Source: Paenibacillus glycanilyticus
GTDB taxonomy: Bacteria; Bacillota; Bacilli; Paenibacillales; Paenibacillaceae
Length of the DNA stretch: 64,000 nt
Reading direction: 5' to 3'
Assembly (NCBI RefSeq): GCF_023715145.1
Contig: NZ_JAMBNP010000013.1
Location: 1 to 64,000, forward strand
Shown here: piece by piece, positions 9,161 to 19,439 of the stretch
How the letters are laid out: every line of letters begins with the position of its first letter
How positions within the stretch are numbered: position 1 is the stretch's first letter
The notes under the pieces: generated by a model
Databases searched by the model: none
What the model was told of the DNA's origin: nothing
Seen by the model: only the letters and a program-made list of their open reading frames with translations
Program-made: the position numbers and the translations under genes

Positions 9161-9295
9161 AGTGCCTCCTGGAATACTCATTATTGTCGTTAGTATACAT
9201 ATCATTTCTTATCAAAAACTTATTAACATCTAAATATTCAGTGAATGATTATATTTTGTTACTCTTCTCTTTTTATCATATTTCTACCAATTTGT

Positions 9296-9338
9296 TAAAA
9301 AACAAATAGCGCCACAGGGAAAATCCCCCATGACGCCA
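9296..9338 (-). terminator. Terminator of the alpha-glucan operon
   Basis: On the minus strand an imperfect GGCGTCATGGGG/CCCTGTGGCGC hairpin is followed by TATTTGTTTTTT. It is placed directly after the GH87 gene stop at 9346. Confidence 0.75.
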
Positions 9339-9345
9339 TCTATCC

Positions 9346-12300
9346 TTATTTATTCATTAGGCTTGCTGCCTGAAGCAATCGCTTCAGCGTTACGGCTGCT
9401 TCGGCGCGCGTTGCGTGGTCAAGCGGCGCAAAGCTGCCGGCCGATTTGCCTTGCATAATACCTGCAGCTACAAGCTCGTTGACCGCTGACTGTGCCCAAT
9501 CCGCGATTTGGGTGCCGTCTTGCGCAAAATCCGCCGCCCCAGCTTGGGATTTCATGACCATATTCAACGCCCGTGCCAGCATAACCGCCATCTCCTGACG
9601 GGTAATCTCCTGATTCGGACGGAAGTTGCCGTCGCTCATTCCTTTTACAATGCCGTACCGGACAGCCGTCTTCACATAAGAAGCATACCAGGAAGTAGAA
9701 GCCACATCCGCGAAAGATACAATAGACGCCTCACCTGCCGGAGTTAAGCCAAGCGCCTTCACTACCAGCGCCGCGAACTCGGCTCTTGTAATATTGCGGG
9801 TTGGCGTAAACAGGTCTGCCGAGACGCCATTCACGATTCGTTTGTTGGCCAATAGCATAATATCTTCTTTCGCCCAATGGGAGGAAAGATCCTTAAAGGC
9901 AGCATCCGTAACCGCAACGGCATACAAGCTGTTCGTTGTGCTAAGTACCGTGACGACGGTATGGCCGCCTTCGCTTGCGAATAAAGCAGGTACTGTTCTG
10001 AACTGAGCGGTCGCCGGATCATATACAACTACCGAGCTGCGTTGTTCATCCAATTGGCCGTCAAGCGTAAAGCTCCTCCCTACAAAATGCTTCCCGAACT
10101 GGTGTACCGGCATCGATTCGCCGCCGGATTGCAGCGTCAACTCGAAGGAAACCGGCTTGCCTGCAATCGTAAAGCCGGATGATGCCGCTTTATCGTTCAT
10201 CTCAGCTGCTATCGTGCCGGAAACAGGCGAGAGTGTAATCGTCAGCTTAGCATCCGCGACTGCCAACGCTTCCCCATATCCCGCTCCCTCCAGAATGGTC
10301 CAAATATTCGAAGGCAGCGTGTAGGTCATGCCGCCGGATCGGATGATGATAGATGCTTCATGAGGGGCAGATGCCGCTGCCTTTAATGCGGAAGCGGAGA
10401 ACTCAGCAGTAACCGAGCCGCCGCCAGCTTGCAGGTCAATTACAATCTCGTTCTTCCCAGCTGTCAGCCCTGCCTTCAGCTCCGCATCATGATTAACGGA
10501 AGGCTCTATGCCGCCGCCTGGATTCCCAGTACCCGATTGGTCCTCATGGGTAACGGTACGCAGCTCAAAGCCCGTTGATCCGGCATTAAAGATCGGACCA
10601 ATCTTGGTGTTGCGGACAATAACGTTATCCAGATTAATCGAACCGCTGACGTCATTGTTTACATGAATGCCCCATGTGCCGGTGCCGTCAATGACATAGT
10701 TCTCAACCGTAATGCTCCGGGTGTCATTTGCGATGGCGTTTGGCCCATTCACATACAAGCCCTGATACGTACTGTCCCGCGCCGTGTTATTGCGGATCTT
10801 AATATCCGCGTCAATCGGTTTGTCGCCCGTGAACAGCCAAATGGCTCCGAAGTTTTGTCCCCAGCTTGGCTCGCGGCCGCCGGTGCGGATCAGCGTGTTG
10901 CGCTCAATCCATGTGGTTCCGTCAAAAGCTACCGGATTAAAGCGCGTCGATACGGCGATCCCCGCACCAAAACCAACCGTATCCGACAGGATGTTATCCT
11001 GCACCTTGTTGTCCCGCCCGCCAAAAACCGCTACGTTATCCGCAAGCCACGGCAGTTGAACGGTATTAAAGCGAACGGTATTGCCGCTTACCCGGCTGTC
11101 ATCATCGGATACGCCTTCCGGCTTCTGCGACCAGAGCGCGATGCTGTCATCGCCGGAGTTGCGGATATGGGTCTGCTCGATCATCGAATTTCTTGTACCC
11201 GTCGTAAAGTTAACGCCGTCGGCATACGTATCGCGGATGCGCACGCCGCCAACATACAAGCCGTCCGTCGGTATCCCCGCATTGCTTCGCATCGACCAGA
11301 TGCCCGCTTTGGCATGCTCGATCCACACATTCTGAATAATGGAGCCTTTGCCAAAGGTACCGTCAAACCCCGCTTCGCGCAGCTCGTCATGACGGGCTGT
11401 TACGCCAAGATCCATATACAGATCGTAGACTCGTACCTTGCTGCCTTCTATCAGGAAGCCTGCTCCATGCAGCTCGGTATGCCAGATGCCCGCTCCGCGG
11501 ATTGTTACATTGTCGATATGGAGTGGACCTTGCGCAAGCGTAAATCGACCTTCCGGTATCCATACGCCAACGCCATCCTCTTTCGCAGCGGCAATAGCGG
11601 CTTCAAAAGCTGCCGAATCGTCGGTGCCGTCACTTGCCGTTGCGCCAAAGTCTACCACCGACACGTAGCCGTCCGGCTTGGCGTATGCATCAGGCGCCTG
11701 CTCTAGGTCAACCAGATCAACCACATAGTACTCCGCTGTATCGTCAGCTTCCTTCACCAGCCGGACCGTCGAGCCTGCCGGCACATCCCCGATCCGCAAA
11801 CGCGACTCGTCGTAGAAGCGGTGAGCATCGCCGTCTGCCGGATTATTCGTCCAAGGATACTTGCCGTACACCCAGCTGTACTTGCTGGACAACGTGATCT
11901 TGCCTTGCTTCTCTCCATTAATATAGAGCGTCAGCGTATGTTCTTCGCCGTCACCCGCTGAAGCGTCCGGGATAATATAACGCATCGTCAGCGCATTCGC
12001 CTGCTCCGTTGTTTGGAACTCTACATATTGCCCTTCAGCATCCAGACGGACGGCTTCCCTGCCGGATGCTTCGGAGGCAAAGGTTTTGAACGTGCGATCC
12101 TCTTCAATCAGAGTGCCGTTTGTTACTCCATGCTCGGCTTCATAAGTGGTAAAAGGAACGGTTGCTCCGCGGTAATCCTTGTTCACCGCATCTTCTACCA
12201 TGAGGTAATCAACCTCAATCCCGCCCGTGCTGCCGTTATCATACTGCAGCGAGAACGTATTCATTCCTAAGCGTAGAGGAAGCGTGAGTGCTATATTCCG

Positions 12301-15300
12301 CCAGTCGTTGCCAGTAGCAGGGAATTCCACCGCTTCAGCCTGTTTCAAGCCGTTAATATAGACAGCTAGCGTTGTCGTGTTGCTGCCGGAATTGCGGTAA
12401 TGCACGTTGGCGCTATACGAACCTTCGCCGTCCGTATTTACGGCAAACAGCAATGCTGCAGCCTCTTGCTTAAAGCCGGATACATAGGCTCCATTTGCGG
12501 TCACCCCGCCGGTCATAAAAGCTTCTTCCGCTTCGTAACGGACATCGCTCTTCACCGGTTGAAGCAGCCAATGAGCCTTGGCGTCGGACGGCTGAATGAC
12601 TTGAACGGCGACAGAGCCTGAATCGCCAATCGTTAAGAATTGCCCGTCGGAAGAAGCGTTACTAAGCAGTTGATAACCCGCATAAGCAGAGACATCCCAT
12701 TGCGTGGACAAGCTTGCTCCATCCGTCAGCACGGTTGCGAGGCCACTCGCTTTTACCGCCAGCTTACGGCCGGTTGCTTGATTCACATACTGCTTGTGCC
12801 CATTGTAGTCCTGCGGCAGCCATTCGGCTGCTTTGCCGTCGACAGCAGCTGGCGTATCCGCCACAATGGCGCCATTGCGTTCGATTAACGCTTTGCCTGT
12901 TGCCGCGTCAACTATCCGAACCGCGTTAAGCTCCTTCAATACCGGAGTTACCGCATTTGCCGGTCCATCCACAGACGGTACCGTCACCGCTTCTGCCGGT
13001 GCCGTCTCGAATCTCCACTGCACGCCGCGGCTTTCCATGGATCTAAGCTCGTATTGCGCATAGCCCTGCAGGTCTTCGGTATGGATATAGTTGTCTTCGA
13101 AGCCTTCCGCGTTGCTGCGAAGAAGATAAAGACCGGCTGACGGGCCATTTTCCACTACCCATTGCACCTTCCTATCCTCTGAAGACGGCGATGCTGTTGT
13201 CTCGAGATAACTTTGCAGATGTTCGATGGAAATGGCATTACCCGTCGCACGGTTCACGATACGCTGCGTACCGTTCTCGCTCGTCACCTTCCAATGGGAT
13301 GCGGCGTTATTAGCGGCAGGCGTGCCGTACAAGACAACGTTGCTGCCATTCTCGTACAAATATTCGCCGGAAGCTTCATTCTTGATGCGGATAAACCCTT
13401 CCGGCAGCTCCGTCGGTGCTTGCGGCGCAGCCTCCAGCACCCATTGCGCGCTGCCCCAATTCGCCGGAATATTGCTGGCCTGCGCAAAGCCGGTCTCATC
13501 CTGCATGTGGATATTAGCCGCTTCATTATTCCAGTTCGGATTCCAGCTGTTGCTGAACACCTTCGTATTCGCCGAGCCTTCCACATCGGTCATCGTCCAT
13601 TGTACGCTGCCCCATGTCTTATCCAGCGTTAGACTTTCGAGCGGCTTGAGATGAGGATCCGTCTCATTGCCCGGATCACGGTTAATATTCTCGTTCGAGA
13701 TCATATGACCGGTTGCACGGTTCACAATATACACGCCTTGCGGAGCGGTCTCAATCGACCATTGGGAAGCCGGATCCTTCACATCGGGCTGTCCGTATGC
13801 TACCTTGCCGTCTTCATTCTCATAGAGATATTGGCCAAAATAGCTGTTCTTCAGACGCACATAAGCCGGCGCTGTCTCTCCAACTGTGACAAACTCCCAT
13901 TTCGGGCTGCCCCAATCCTTTGGCACCACGCTATACTGCGCATGCTTCAGCTTGTTCTCGGCATTGACGTATTTCCCGCTGTCATCTCCCGGCTTGCTGA
14001 TCAGCTTGTAGCCCTGATACGTTTCAATTGTCCAATCGCCAGCCGTTGAATCAACAGCCAAAGCGGTAGACTTCAAAGCGTCCCGGTCACCCGTTACGCC
14101 ATCATTGTTCAAATAATGGCCGGTGCCGCGGTTCTTGATCCGTTTTACGCCGTCATGCTCTTCTACCAGCCACTGCGCGTTCTGGTCGGAAGGCAAGACG
14201 TTGCCGTATTGAACAACTCCGTTTGGATCTTCAAACAAATACAGCTGCAGCCAGTTATTCTTGATTCGGATGTACGGAACAACTGGAGCTGTCGGCGGAG
14301 CCGGATCCTCCAGCGCCCATTGCGCGCTTCCCCAGGTTGCCTGCGCCCAGTTATTGCCCTGCGCGAAGCCGTCCTGATTCTGCACATTGATGAAGCTGCC
14401 TCCGTTGGCTGCGCTTCTCAGCGTGACGTAACCTTCCACTTCGCCGCCGCTGTCGGTTTTGGCAGCCGCGATAATCCAGTTCGAGTCCACGCTTGGCGTA
14501 CCCTCAGCGGACAGCGGTGTTGCTCCTGCATAATCCACGCTCGTCACATAATGACCGGTTGCGAGATTGCGCAGCAGCGTGCCTTCAGCCGAATCGATCA
14601 GAATCCACTGCGAGGCTTTATCCGAATAGGCTGGCTCGCCGTATTTGATCTGGCCGTTGTCTTCGTACAAATAAGTGCCTTTCCAGTTGTTCTTAATTCG
14701 CTTGGGCACGGAGTCCGACGCGGGCTCAAGCTTCCAGACCGCGCTGCCCCAGCTCTTCTGCGCCCAGTTATTCGCCCTAACAATCCCGTCGGCACCGTTG
14801 CCCGCTCCCTGGATATTCACAATCCAGCTGTTATCGCGGGAGCTGACAATATTGATGCCGCCATTGTCGTCAGCCGCTTCCAAAGACCATAGATCAGACG
14901 TCCATCCCTCGCCAATATCGGAAATCCCTACCGGATTGGTAATCTGCTCGGCCGTTATTGCCTGCGAGTGGAGATAATGACCGGTCGAGCGGTTGCGGAG
15001 ACGCTTATGACCGTCCTTATCCTCTACAAACCATTGCGAAGACGTATCGTTCAAGACGCGTTCGCCGTATTTGACTTCTCCCTCTTCCTCATACAGATAA
15101 GAACCGTTCCATGGATTAACGATCCGAACGGGTTCGCTTTCTTCCGCCGGATCAAGCGTCCAGGTCGCGCTGCCCCAATCCTTTTGCGCCCAGTTGTTGG
15201 ACTGCACATTGCCGTCTTGAATCTGGAAGTTCACAATCCACGAGGAATTGCGCGTACTGATAAGGTTGAATTCGCCCGGCTTGCCGGCAGCTTCCGCGAT

Positions 15301-15663
15301 ATCCCACGTATCGGAGACCCAGTCCTCGCCGATAGCCGTGCTTTCAACCGCATTGGTAATATTCGCGTCCGTCACTTGCTCGGAATTCATGTAATGACCG
15401 GTCGCGCGGTTCTTGATCCGCTTATGACCGTCCTTCTCTTCAATCATCCACTGCGCATACGGATCGTTCGCAGCGGGATAGCCGTACCGTACCTTGCCTT
15501 GCGCATCCTCATAAAGCGAATAACCCTGCCAAGGATTATGAATTCGAATGAAAGCGTCTTCATTATTAACCCCGGAAACGCCGTCCGCCTGAGCGGACAG
15601 CGGGGGGATCGCAATAAGGAGCACCATGCAAAGAATGAACAGCTTCTTTAATAATGATGGCAT
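9346..15663 (-). CDS. Giant SLH-anchored GH87-type alpha-glucanase with seven trefoil-like repeats
   Basis: A 2105-residue secreted enzyme. Order of parts: signal peptide (to ~26, ending SAQA); seven repeats of ~140 residues (~36-1036), each starting like RIKNNWxGxYLYE and closing with WGSAxWxLE, which look like ricin-type beta-trefoils with Q-W triplets; two carbohydrate-binding modules opening YEAE (~1038 and ~1170); a right-handed beta-helix catalytic region (~1333-1740) with VVDFGA, DGVNF (~1481) and GDDSIALWS (~1503), matching the Asp-rich core of GH87 alpha-1,3-glucanase/mycodextranase; a beta-rich spacer; three SLH domains (~1923-2105) for cell-wall attachment. Longer starts are open, but ATG 15663 has AGGAGG 10 nt upstream and begins the signal peptide. 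It is the last gene after malE-, malF- and malG-like genes. alpha-1,3- versus mixed alpha-1,3/1,4-glucan specificity is unresolved. Confidence 0.85.
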   Translation of the reverse strand: MPSLLKKLFILCMVLLIAIPPLSAQADGVSGVNNEDAFIRIHNPWQGYSLYEDAQGKVRYGYPAANDPYAQWMIEEKDGHKRIKNRATGHYMNSEQVTDANITNAVESTAIGEDWVSDTWDIAEAAGKPGEFNLISTRNSSWIVNFQIQDGNVQSNNWAQKDWGSATWTLDPAEESEPVRIVNPWNGSYLYEEEGEVKYGERVLNDTSSQWFVEDKDGHKRLRNRSTGHYLHSQAITAEQITNPVGISDIGEGWTSDLWSLEAADDNGGINIVSSRDNSWIVNIQGAGNGADGIVRANNWAQKSWGSAVWKLEPASDSVPKRIKNNWKGTYLYEDNGQIKYGEPAYSDKASQWILIDSAEGTLLRNLATGHYVTSVDYAGATPLSAEGTPSVDSNWIIAAAKTDSGGEVEGYVTLRSAANGGSFINVQNQDGFAQGNNWAQATWGSAQWALEDPAPPTAPVVPYIRIKNNWLQLYLFEDPNGVVQYGNVLPSDQNAQWLVEEHDGVKRIKNRGTGHYLNNDGVTGDRDALKSTALAVDSTAGDWTIETYQGYKLISKPGDDSGKYVNAENKLKHAQYSVVPKDWGSPKWEFVTVGETAPAYVRLKNSYFGQYLYENEDGKVAYGQPDVKDPASQWSIETAPQGVYIVNRATGHMISNENINRDPGNETDPHLKPLESLTLDKTWGSVQWTMTDVEGSANTKVFSNSWNPNWNNEAANIHMQDETGFAQASNIPANWGSAQWVLEAAPQAPTELPEGFIRIKNEASGEYLYENGSNVVLYGTPAANNAASHWKVTSENGTQRIVNRATGNAISIEHLQSYLETTASPSSEDRKVQWVVENGPSAGLYLLRSNAEGFEDNYIHTEDLQGYAQYELRSMESRGVQWRFETAPAEAVTVPSVDGPANAVTPVLKELNAVRIVDAATGKALIERNGAIVADTPAAVDGKAAEWLPQDYNGHKQYVNQATGRKLAVKASGLATVLTDGASLSTQWDVSAYAGYQLLSNASSDGQFLTIGDSGSVAVQVIQPSDAKAHWLLQPVKSDVRYEAEEAFMTGGVTANGAYVSGFKQEAAALLFAVNTDGEGSYSANVHYRNSGSNTTTLAVYINGLKQAEAVEFPATGNDWRNIALTLPLRLGMNTFSLQYDNGSTGGIEVDYLMVEDAVNKDYRGATVPFTTYEAEHGVTNGTLIEEDRTFKTFASEASGREAVRLDAEGQYVEFQTTEQANALTMRYIIPDASAGDGEEHTLTLYINGEKQGKITLSSKYSWVYGKYPWTNNPADGDAHRFYDESRLRIGDVPAGSTVRLVKEADDTAEYYVVDLVDLEQAPDAYAKPDGYVSVVDFGATASDGTDDSAAFEAAIAAAKEDGVGVWIPEGRFTLAQGPLHIDNVTIRGAGIWHTELHGAGFLIEGSKVRVYDLYMDLGVTARHDELREAGFDGTFGKGSIIQNVWIEHAKAGIWSMRSNAGIPTDGLYVGGVRIRDTYADGVNFTTGTRNSMIEQTHIRNSGDDSIALWSQKPEGVSDDDSRVSGNTVRFNTVQLPWLADNVAVFGGRDNKVQDNILSDTVGFGAGIAVSTRFNPVAFDGTTWIERNTLIRTGGREPSWGQNFGAIWLFTGDKPIDADIKIRNNTARDSTYQGLYVNGPNAIANDTRSITVENYVIDGTGTWGIHVNNDVSGSINLDNVIVRNTKIGPIFNAGSTGFELRTVTHEDQSGTGNPGGGIEPSVNHDAELKAGLTAGKNEIVIDLQAGGGSVTAEFSASALKAAASAPHEASIIIRSGGMTYTLPSNIWTILEGAGYGEALAVADAKLTITLSPVSGTIAAEMNDKAASSGFTIAGKPVSFELTLQSGGESMPVHQFGKHFVGRSFTLDGQLDEQRSSVVVYDPATAQFRTVPALFASEGGHTVVTVLSTTNSLYAVAVTDAAFKDLSSHWAKEDIMLLANKRIVNGVSADLFTPTRNITRAEFAALVVKALGLTPAGEASIVSFADVASTSWYASYVKTAVRYGIVKGMSDGNFRPNQEITRQEMAVMLARALNMVMKSQAGAADFAQDGTQIADWAQSAVNELVAAGIMQGKSAGSFAPLDHATRAEAAVTLKRLLQAASLMNK

Positions 15664-15682
15664 TGATCCCATTCCTCCTAAT

Positions 15683-15714
15683 AGAATTGTGAAGCAATTC
15701 TGCTTCGTAAGCAT
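15683..15714 (-). promoter_or_regulatory. Leader element: small hairpin plus variable hairpin just upstream of a ribosome site
   Basis: On the minus strand ATGCTTACGAAGC is followed by AGAATTG-cttca-CAATTCT and then, 3 nt later, AGGAGG of the GH87 gene. The same ATGCTTACGAAGCAG header with a different, still self-complementary stem lies before bshB2 (40999-41108), also directly ahead of its ribosome site. Confidence 0.5.
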
Positions 15715-15748
15715 AGGTATAAAGAATTTGAAGCCATTCTTGAAACGG

Positions 15749-16591
15749 TTAACCTTTGGTCGCCCCATCCGCAAGTCCGGAGATGAGGAACCGCTGCAGC
15801 AGCAGGAATACAATCGAGATGGGAACCGCAATTAGAATGGTGCCTGCGGCAAACATCGTAAAGTTATTCGAAAACTTATCGTTAATGAAGTTGTACAAGC
15901 CAAGCGCCAAGGTAAACTTCTCCGGGCTGCGGATAATGATCTGCGGCGTCAGGAAGTCGAAGAACGGCGCCATAAACGTAAACAAGGCGACAACCGCAAT
16001 AATTGGACTAGCGAGCGGAATCAGAATCTTGAAGAAAATCGTCAGGTAGCCGGCTCCGTCGATTTTGGCCGATTCGTCGAGATCGCGCGGAATCGTGTCG
16101 AGGTACCCTTTTACAAGAAACAGATTCATCGGAAGACCGCCAAATACATAGATCAGGATCAGACCCGTAAACGTATCCAGCAAATTCACCGTGTTGAGCA
16201 GCAGGTAGATCGCAACCATCCCCATGAGCACCGGGAACATCTGCAGCAGCAGGAACGTGTAGATGCTGTTCTTGCGGCCGACAAACCGGAATCTCGAGAA
16301 TACGTAAGCAACGATCGAGACCAGACAGACCGATGCGAGACCATTAATGAAAGCAACGATCAGGGTGTTTTTATACCATAAGGTGTAGTTGCTGCTCGGA
16401 TTGTTGAACAGCCATTCATAATGCTCCAGCGACCAGTTGTCCGGGATCATCTTGAGCGAGAATAAGCTGGTGCCCGGGTTGAGGGACATGCTGAACGCCC
16501 ACAGCAGCGGGTACAGGATGATGACGAACATAATTAGTACGACCAGATAAATGCCGGATACTTCGAGAGCGGATTTGAATGAACGCTTCAT
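15749..16591 (-). CDS. MalG-type sugar ABC transporter permease
   Basis: A 280-residue inner-membrane permease with six predicted helices. The ABC-ATPase contact (EAA) loop reads DESAKIDGAGYLTIFFKILIP in shortened form. It pairs with the MalF-type permease encoded immediately upstream. The open frame extends to 16648, but ATG 16591 begins the usual MalG N-terminus, lies 1 nt after the malF stop and has GAGGAGG 12 nt upstream inside malF, so the genes are coupled. Substrate inferred from the linked GH87 enzyme: alpha-gluco-oligosaccharides. Confidence 0.9.
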   Translation of the reverse strand: MKRSFKSALEVSGIYLVVLIMFVIILYPLLWAFSMSLNPGTSLFSLKMIPDNWSLEHYEWLFNNPSSNYTLWYKNTLIVAFINGLASVCLVSIVAYVFSRFRFVGRKNSIYTFLLLQMFPVLMGMVAIYLLLNTVNLLDTFTGLILIYVFGGLPMNLFLVKGYLDTIPRDLDESAKIDGAGYLTIFFKILIPLASPIIAVVALFTFMAPFFDFLTPQIIIRSPEKFTLALGLYNFINDKFSNNFTMFAAGTILIAVPISIVFLLLQRFLISGLADGATKG

Positions 16592-16592
16592 C

Positions 16593-17903
16593 TTAGTACA
16601 TATCCTCCTCTCTGAAGGAACGGGTTCTGCTGAATTGATAGAGAGCAAACGCCGCTACCACGATACCCATGATGATGGAAACGGCAGCCGCCATTTTGTA
16701 GTTGTTTTCCTTGAACGTCAGACTGTACACCCATGAAATCAGAATGTCGGTTGCGCCCGAGTTCTGGCCGGGCACCGGAGGACCGCCTTTGTTAAACAGA
16801 TAAATAATATTAAAGTTGTTGAAGTTGAACGAATACTGCATGATGAGCAGAGGAGCCGTAGCAAACAGCACATGGGGCATCGTAATAAACCGGAACTTCT
16901 TCCAGCGGGAGCCTCCGTCAACATCGGCTGCCTCGTACCAATCCTTCGAGATCCCTTGCAGCACGCCGGTAATAAGCGTGAATACATACGGGAAGCCTAG
17001 CCATACTTGAATGCCAATTATCGCTACGCGAGCCCAGGTTGGATCGGACAGCCATGGAATAGTCACGCCAAAATGAGAGAAAATGTCCCGGTTTATCGCA
17101 CCAAACGTATCGTTAAACATCGCGGTAAACACAAGCACGGTCATAAAGGACGGCACTGCCCAAGGCAGAATCAGCACGGTACGGATCAGACGCTTGAATC
17201 TAACGCGACTGTCGTTAATCATGACGGCCAGGAAAAAGGCCAGTATAATTTGAAGCGTTGTTGCGACAAGCGTCCATACCACCGTCCAGGAAAGCACGGT
17301 AAACAAGCTTTTGCTCCACACGGCTTCCGTGAACAGGGCTTTAAAGTTCGCCAAGCCAACCCAATCCAGCAGATGAGCGGGCGGAGAATTGTACAGGTTG
17401 TAGTTGGTAAAAGCGAGAGAGATCATAAACAGCAGCGGAAAAATAACGATCAGCGCCATCATAATGAAATTCGGCACGACAACAAAGTAAGGGAAGCCAT
17501 GCTCCCAGCTGTCCTGGAAGGCCTGCCGAACCGACGGCGTGCGGATACCCTCCTGCCGTTTGCTCGCATCCTTGCGGGCATCAAGTATATTCAGCACGTA
17601 AAGTCCCAGCAGGATGATGCCAATGATGGAGGATAGCAGACCCTGGACGAGCAAATTCCGTGAATCGTCGGTCTCCGGATTATCGCCCAGAGTAATCATT
17701 CCCGTAATGTTGTTTGCGATAGGTACGGCTAACGCTATGATCAAGCTTAAGCCAATTACAAGAAATACAATTCCTTTAATCCACCTTCGGTTGTACAGCT
17801 GGCCTAATCCAGGCACAATCGAGAGAACGGTCGCAAGGAGAGGATTATGATTGTTCTTGATCGGGTCAGCTTGCGGCGCCGGCTCCAGAGCGTTGATGTT
17901 CAT
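16593..17903 (-). CDS. MalF-type sugar ABC transporter permease
   Basis: A 436-residue permease, longer than many MalF proteins because of an N-terminal section with a PGLGQLYNRRWIKG motif and extra helices (~20-125), a pattern common in maltodextrin permeases of this bacterial group. The C-terminal half carries the transport domain with an EAA loop (YEAADVDGGSRWKKF). ATG 17903 is preferred over 17921 because AAGGTGA lies 7 nt upstream. Neighbours are the malE-like gene upstream and malG-like gene downstream. No ATPase gene is present; a shared MsmX/UgpC-type ATPase elsewhere is expected. Confidence 0.9.
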   Translation of the reverse strand: MNINALEPAPQADPIKNNHNPLLATVLSIVPGLGQLYNRRWIKGIVFLVIGLSLIIALAVPIANNITGMITLGDNPETDDSRNLLVQGLLSSIIGIILLGLYVLNILDARKDASKRQEGIRTPSVRQAFQDSWEHGFPYFVVVPNFIMMALIVIFPLLFMISLAFTNYNLYNSPPAHLLDWVGLANFKALFTEAVWSKSLFTVLSWTVVWTLVATTLQIILAFFLAVMINDSRVRFKRLIRTVLILPWAVPSFMTVLVFTAMFNDTFGAINRDIFSHFGVTIPWLSDPTWARVAIIGIQVWLGFPYVFTLITGVLQGISKDWYEAADVDGGSRWKKFRFITMPHVLFATAPLLIMQYSFNFNNFNIIYLFNKGGPPVPGQNSGATDILISWVYSLTFKENNYKMAAAVSIIMGIVVAAFALYQFSRTRSFREEDMY

Positions 17904-17948
17904 GTTTGGTTCACCTTCCATAATTCCGAATGCATTGAGATATTATAG

Positions 17949-17976
17949 GAAAAGGGGCTTCTAGGAGCCCCTTTTT
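17949..17976 (-). terminator. Intercistronic hairpin between the binding-protein and permease genes
   Basis: A stem AAAGGGGCTCC/GAAGCCCCTTT is followed on the minus strand by a short, imperfect T tract. Such partial terminators after binding-protein genes usually keep the binding protein in excess over the permeases. Confidence 0.6.
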
Positions 17977-18014
17977 CTTTGTTTCAAGCTTTTGCCTCGT
18001 ACCTGTGAATGCCC

Positions 18015-19367
18015 TTATTTCGCGCCGGCCATGGTCATCTTATCGTTAATGAGTTTGACGGCATCATCCAGGGAAGCTTGAATATCCTTGCCTTCCGTGA
18101 TGAATTTCAATGCATTCGCCATTGGATCCCATACATGGTCAAGCTCAGGTACGGTAGGGAACGGCTGGCCGTATTGGATTTGCTGCGAGAATCCGGCTAC
18201 CAGCGGATCTCCTGTCAGAGCCGGATTGTTCAGAACATTGATAACCGGCGGAACCTCGCCCGTTTTCTTGAAGTACTCAAGCGCGTTCTCTTCGTTCGTC
18301 AGGAAAGCCGCAAAATCCGCCGCCCACTCCGGGCTCTTCGAGAACTTGGAGAGCATCCAGCCCTTTACGCCGATGAAGGAGGTTGGGTGCGCGCCGCCTT
18401 CAAGAGTAGGGATTGGAGCAACCGCCAGATCGTCTCCCAATGCTTTCTTGTAATCGTTAATCGCCCATGGTCCGTTGATTACCGCGCCAACTTTGCCTTG
18501 CGTGAACAGGCCGCCGACGATGTCGCCGCTCACGCCTTTAGGCAGGTAGCCGTTGTTGAACCAGCTTTGGATCAAGGTAGCGCCTTTTACCGTGCCTTCT
18601 TTGTTCAGACCGATATCGTTGATATCATATTTGCCGGCATTGTCTTTGAAGATGTAGCCGCCTTCACCGCCAAGGAAGCCCCAGGCAAAGTAGAAGTTTG
18701 CCGCTTCGAAAAGGAAGCCGTAGTTTTGTTTCTTCGCATCAGTCTGGTCCTTCATGATTTGCTCGAGATCGGCAATGGTTGCGGGCGCGTTGGGAACAAG
18801 CTTCTTATTATAGAAGAGAGCATAAGTTTCGGTGACGAGCGGCAGACCGTACAGAACGCCGTCTTGGCTAAGAGCCGCGAGCGCTTCCGGTGTATACGTT
18901 CCTTTTACTTCGTCGGATGCCTTCACCTCCTGCACGAGGCCTTTCACGACCAAGCTGCCGATACCCGGCTGGTAGAACAGATCCGGACCTTTGCCCGCGG
19001 GACCGTCAAGGGCAAGCACATCCGGCTGGTCGTTCATGGCTACAGGCTTGATGTTGATTTTGATACCGGTCGCAGCCGTATATTTGTCTGCTGCTGCTTG
19101 AATGACTGCGAGCTTGTCTTCAGCCGTGTCCGGCCAGATCGTCAGCTCCGCAGGCTTGGCTTCAGTCGGCCCGTTGCTGCCTGTTGCCGCTGCATCCGCG
19201 CTTGGCGATGGCGACTCGGAAGCCGGTGCGTTCGCGTTTGCATTTGTGCTTGCGGAGGCATTGGCATTAGCCGCGGTATTGCCGTTATTGTTGCCGCCGC
19301 ATGCTGCGAGCGACATCGACACAGCCAGCAAGCTAAGCGTGATAAGCATTTTTTTGCTCTTTAACAT
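18015..19367 (-). CDS. MalE-type extracellular solute-binding lipoprotein
   Basis: A 450-residue lipoprotein with lipobox LAAC (near residue 22) followed by an Asn/Ala/Ser-rich linker and a family 1 sugar-binding fold (DLFYQPGIGSLVVKGLVQE, KVGAVINGPWAINDYKKA, GAHPTSFIGVKGWMLSKFS, in pieces typical of maltose/cyclodextrin-binding proteins). ATG 19367 is chosen because it begins the signal peptide and GGGAG lies upstream. It is the first gene of the alpha-glucan operon. Its promoter carries the shared direct-repeat operator (19472-19503). Confidence 0.9.
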   Translation of the reverse strand: MLKSKKMLITLSLLAVSMSLAACGGNNNGNTAANANASASTNANANAPASESPSPSADAAATGSNGPTEAKPAELTIWPDTAEDKLAVIQAAADKYTAATGIKINIKPVAMNDQPDVLALDGPAGKGPDLFYQPGIGSLVVKGLVQEVKASDEVKGTYTPEALAALSQDGVLYGLPLVTETYALFYNKKLVPNAPATIADLEQIMKDQTDAKKQNYGFLFEAANFYFAWGFLGGEGGYIFKDNAGKYDINDIGLNKEGTVKGATLIQSWFNNGYLPKGVSGDIVGGLFTQGKVGAVINGPWAINDYKKALGDDLAVAPIPTLEGGAHPTSFIGVKGWMLSKFSKSPEWAADFAAFLTNEENALEYFKKTGEVPPVINVLNNPALTGDPLVAGFSQQIQYGQPFPTVPELDHVWDPMANALKFITEGKDIQASLDDAVKLINDKMTMAGAK

Positions 19368-19439
19368 CGTTGAGAGCTCCCTTCCCTTTATCAACTCTTT
19401 TTGATTTGTTGACCCCGGTTTGCCGTGGTTCATGAGTTA

